From positions 83,881,950 to 83,945,949 of the forward strand of contig OZ026518.1 in assembly GCA_964019695.1 (NCBI GenBank): a stretch of 64,000 nucleotides of DNA, given 5' to 3'. Shown piece by piece: positions 63,570 through 64,000 of the stretch. Made by a program: the position numbers and the translations under genes. Position 1 is the stretch's first letter, and every line of letters starts with the position of its first letter. This DNA is from Loripinus fragilis (lineage: Eukaryota > Mollusca > Bivalvia > Lucinida > Lucinidae). The notes beneath the pieces were generated by a model, which was given only the letters and a program-made list of their open reading frames with translations, did no database searches and was not told the DNA's origin.

Positions 63570-63610
63570 GTATATATTGTAGATGACAATAAGAGAAACT
63601 CTAATTATAG

Positions 63611-63856
63611 CATGGGTGAAAGTTTTCAGGATTAATCCTAAATTCAGGATTTTGAGGCTGACTTTCCATAGAAAGTCAGCCTCAAAATGCTGAATTAGGG
63701 AGGTTATAGTAGTTTCTCTGATTAATTTTTGGATTTTTTATACACAATTAATCATTTAAACATGATTTTTTTCATTTTTGTAGACATTCTACAGGTTTAA
63801 AAGTTTGAATTTCTAAAAACTTTTAGGATTTTGGAAATTTTGAACTTTCACCCATG
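63611..63856. mobile_element. MITE family M2, complete copy
   Basis: 'catgggtgaaagttttcagg' to 'gaactttcacccatg', with a perfect inner stem 'gactttccatagaaagtc'. It starts 42 nt after exon 25. 63857-64000 shows nothing more. Confidence 0.88.
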
Positions 63857-64000
63857 TTATAGTGGAATTGTGACAATGGTATTCCCTGTCTCAGATACAT
63901 TGAGTATTAGACTTCCCACACCTTGTCGCCACAGCCTTAGCGAGGGATAAACAACATTGCGGAAACAGTGTTTTTTTTTAAATTACTGGTAATGAATAGG

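Overview
This window is eukaryotic DNA, most likely from a bivalve mollusc and possibly a heterodont. That is inferred from the dispersed repeats rather than from a species match: elements opening with a 'tagctcacctgagc' motif, two tRNA-derived SINE families, and many hairpin MITEs. It holds the middle of one large gene on the + strand, a laminin alpha subunit of the alpha-3/5 (Drosophila LanA-like) type. I trace 25 exons from 8128 to 63569. Their lengths sum to 3591 nt, exactly 1197 codons, and reading phase is conserved across every junction. The first exon ends the N-terminal LN domain and holds the first laminin EGF-like (LE) module. Ten complete LE modules and a truncated eleventh follow, up to 39936. 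A long domain IV-b (LF-type) block is split over eleven exons (41052-60536), its last part lying in the next exon. Two more LE modules close the window. The signal peptide, most of LN, the rod, the coiled coil and the LG domains lie outside it.

Layout: 1-8127 is upstream intron filled with decayed transposons, including a reverse-transcriptase relic next to an inverted copy of its own 3' end and a possible Tc1-like relic. 8128-17006 carries LN-end to LE4; 21391-33480 LE5-LE9; 38000-39936 LE10 and truncated LE11; 41052-62669 domain IV-b; 62461-63569 the next two LE modules. Exons are about 6% of the window. The introns are packed with short nonautonomous DNA transposons, SINEs with intact target-site duplications, a 4.5 kb fold-back structure and nested insertions.

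The most unusual feature is that five exons of this gene sit in local tandem arrays. In three of them (exons 11, 16 and 23) the repeated unit is a short intron end plus the 5' part of the exon, in 21, 8 and 24 copies (units of about 122, 139 and 89 bp). Each unit carries a candidate branch point, a pyrimidine tract and an AG. Only the last copy continues into the rest of the exon and a 5' splice site. Unit lengths are not multiples of three, or the repeat acceptor itself holds an in-frame stop, so use of an upstream acceptor should cause premature termination. A fourth array repeats the whole of exon 2 four times with 27 nt between copies, too short for normal introns. Exon 3 is followed by one copy with a stop codon. 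I know of no described system of this form. Assembly error must be excluded first.
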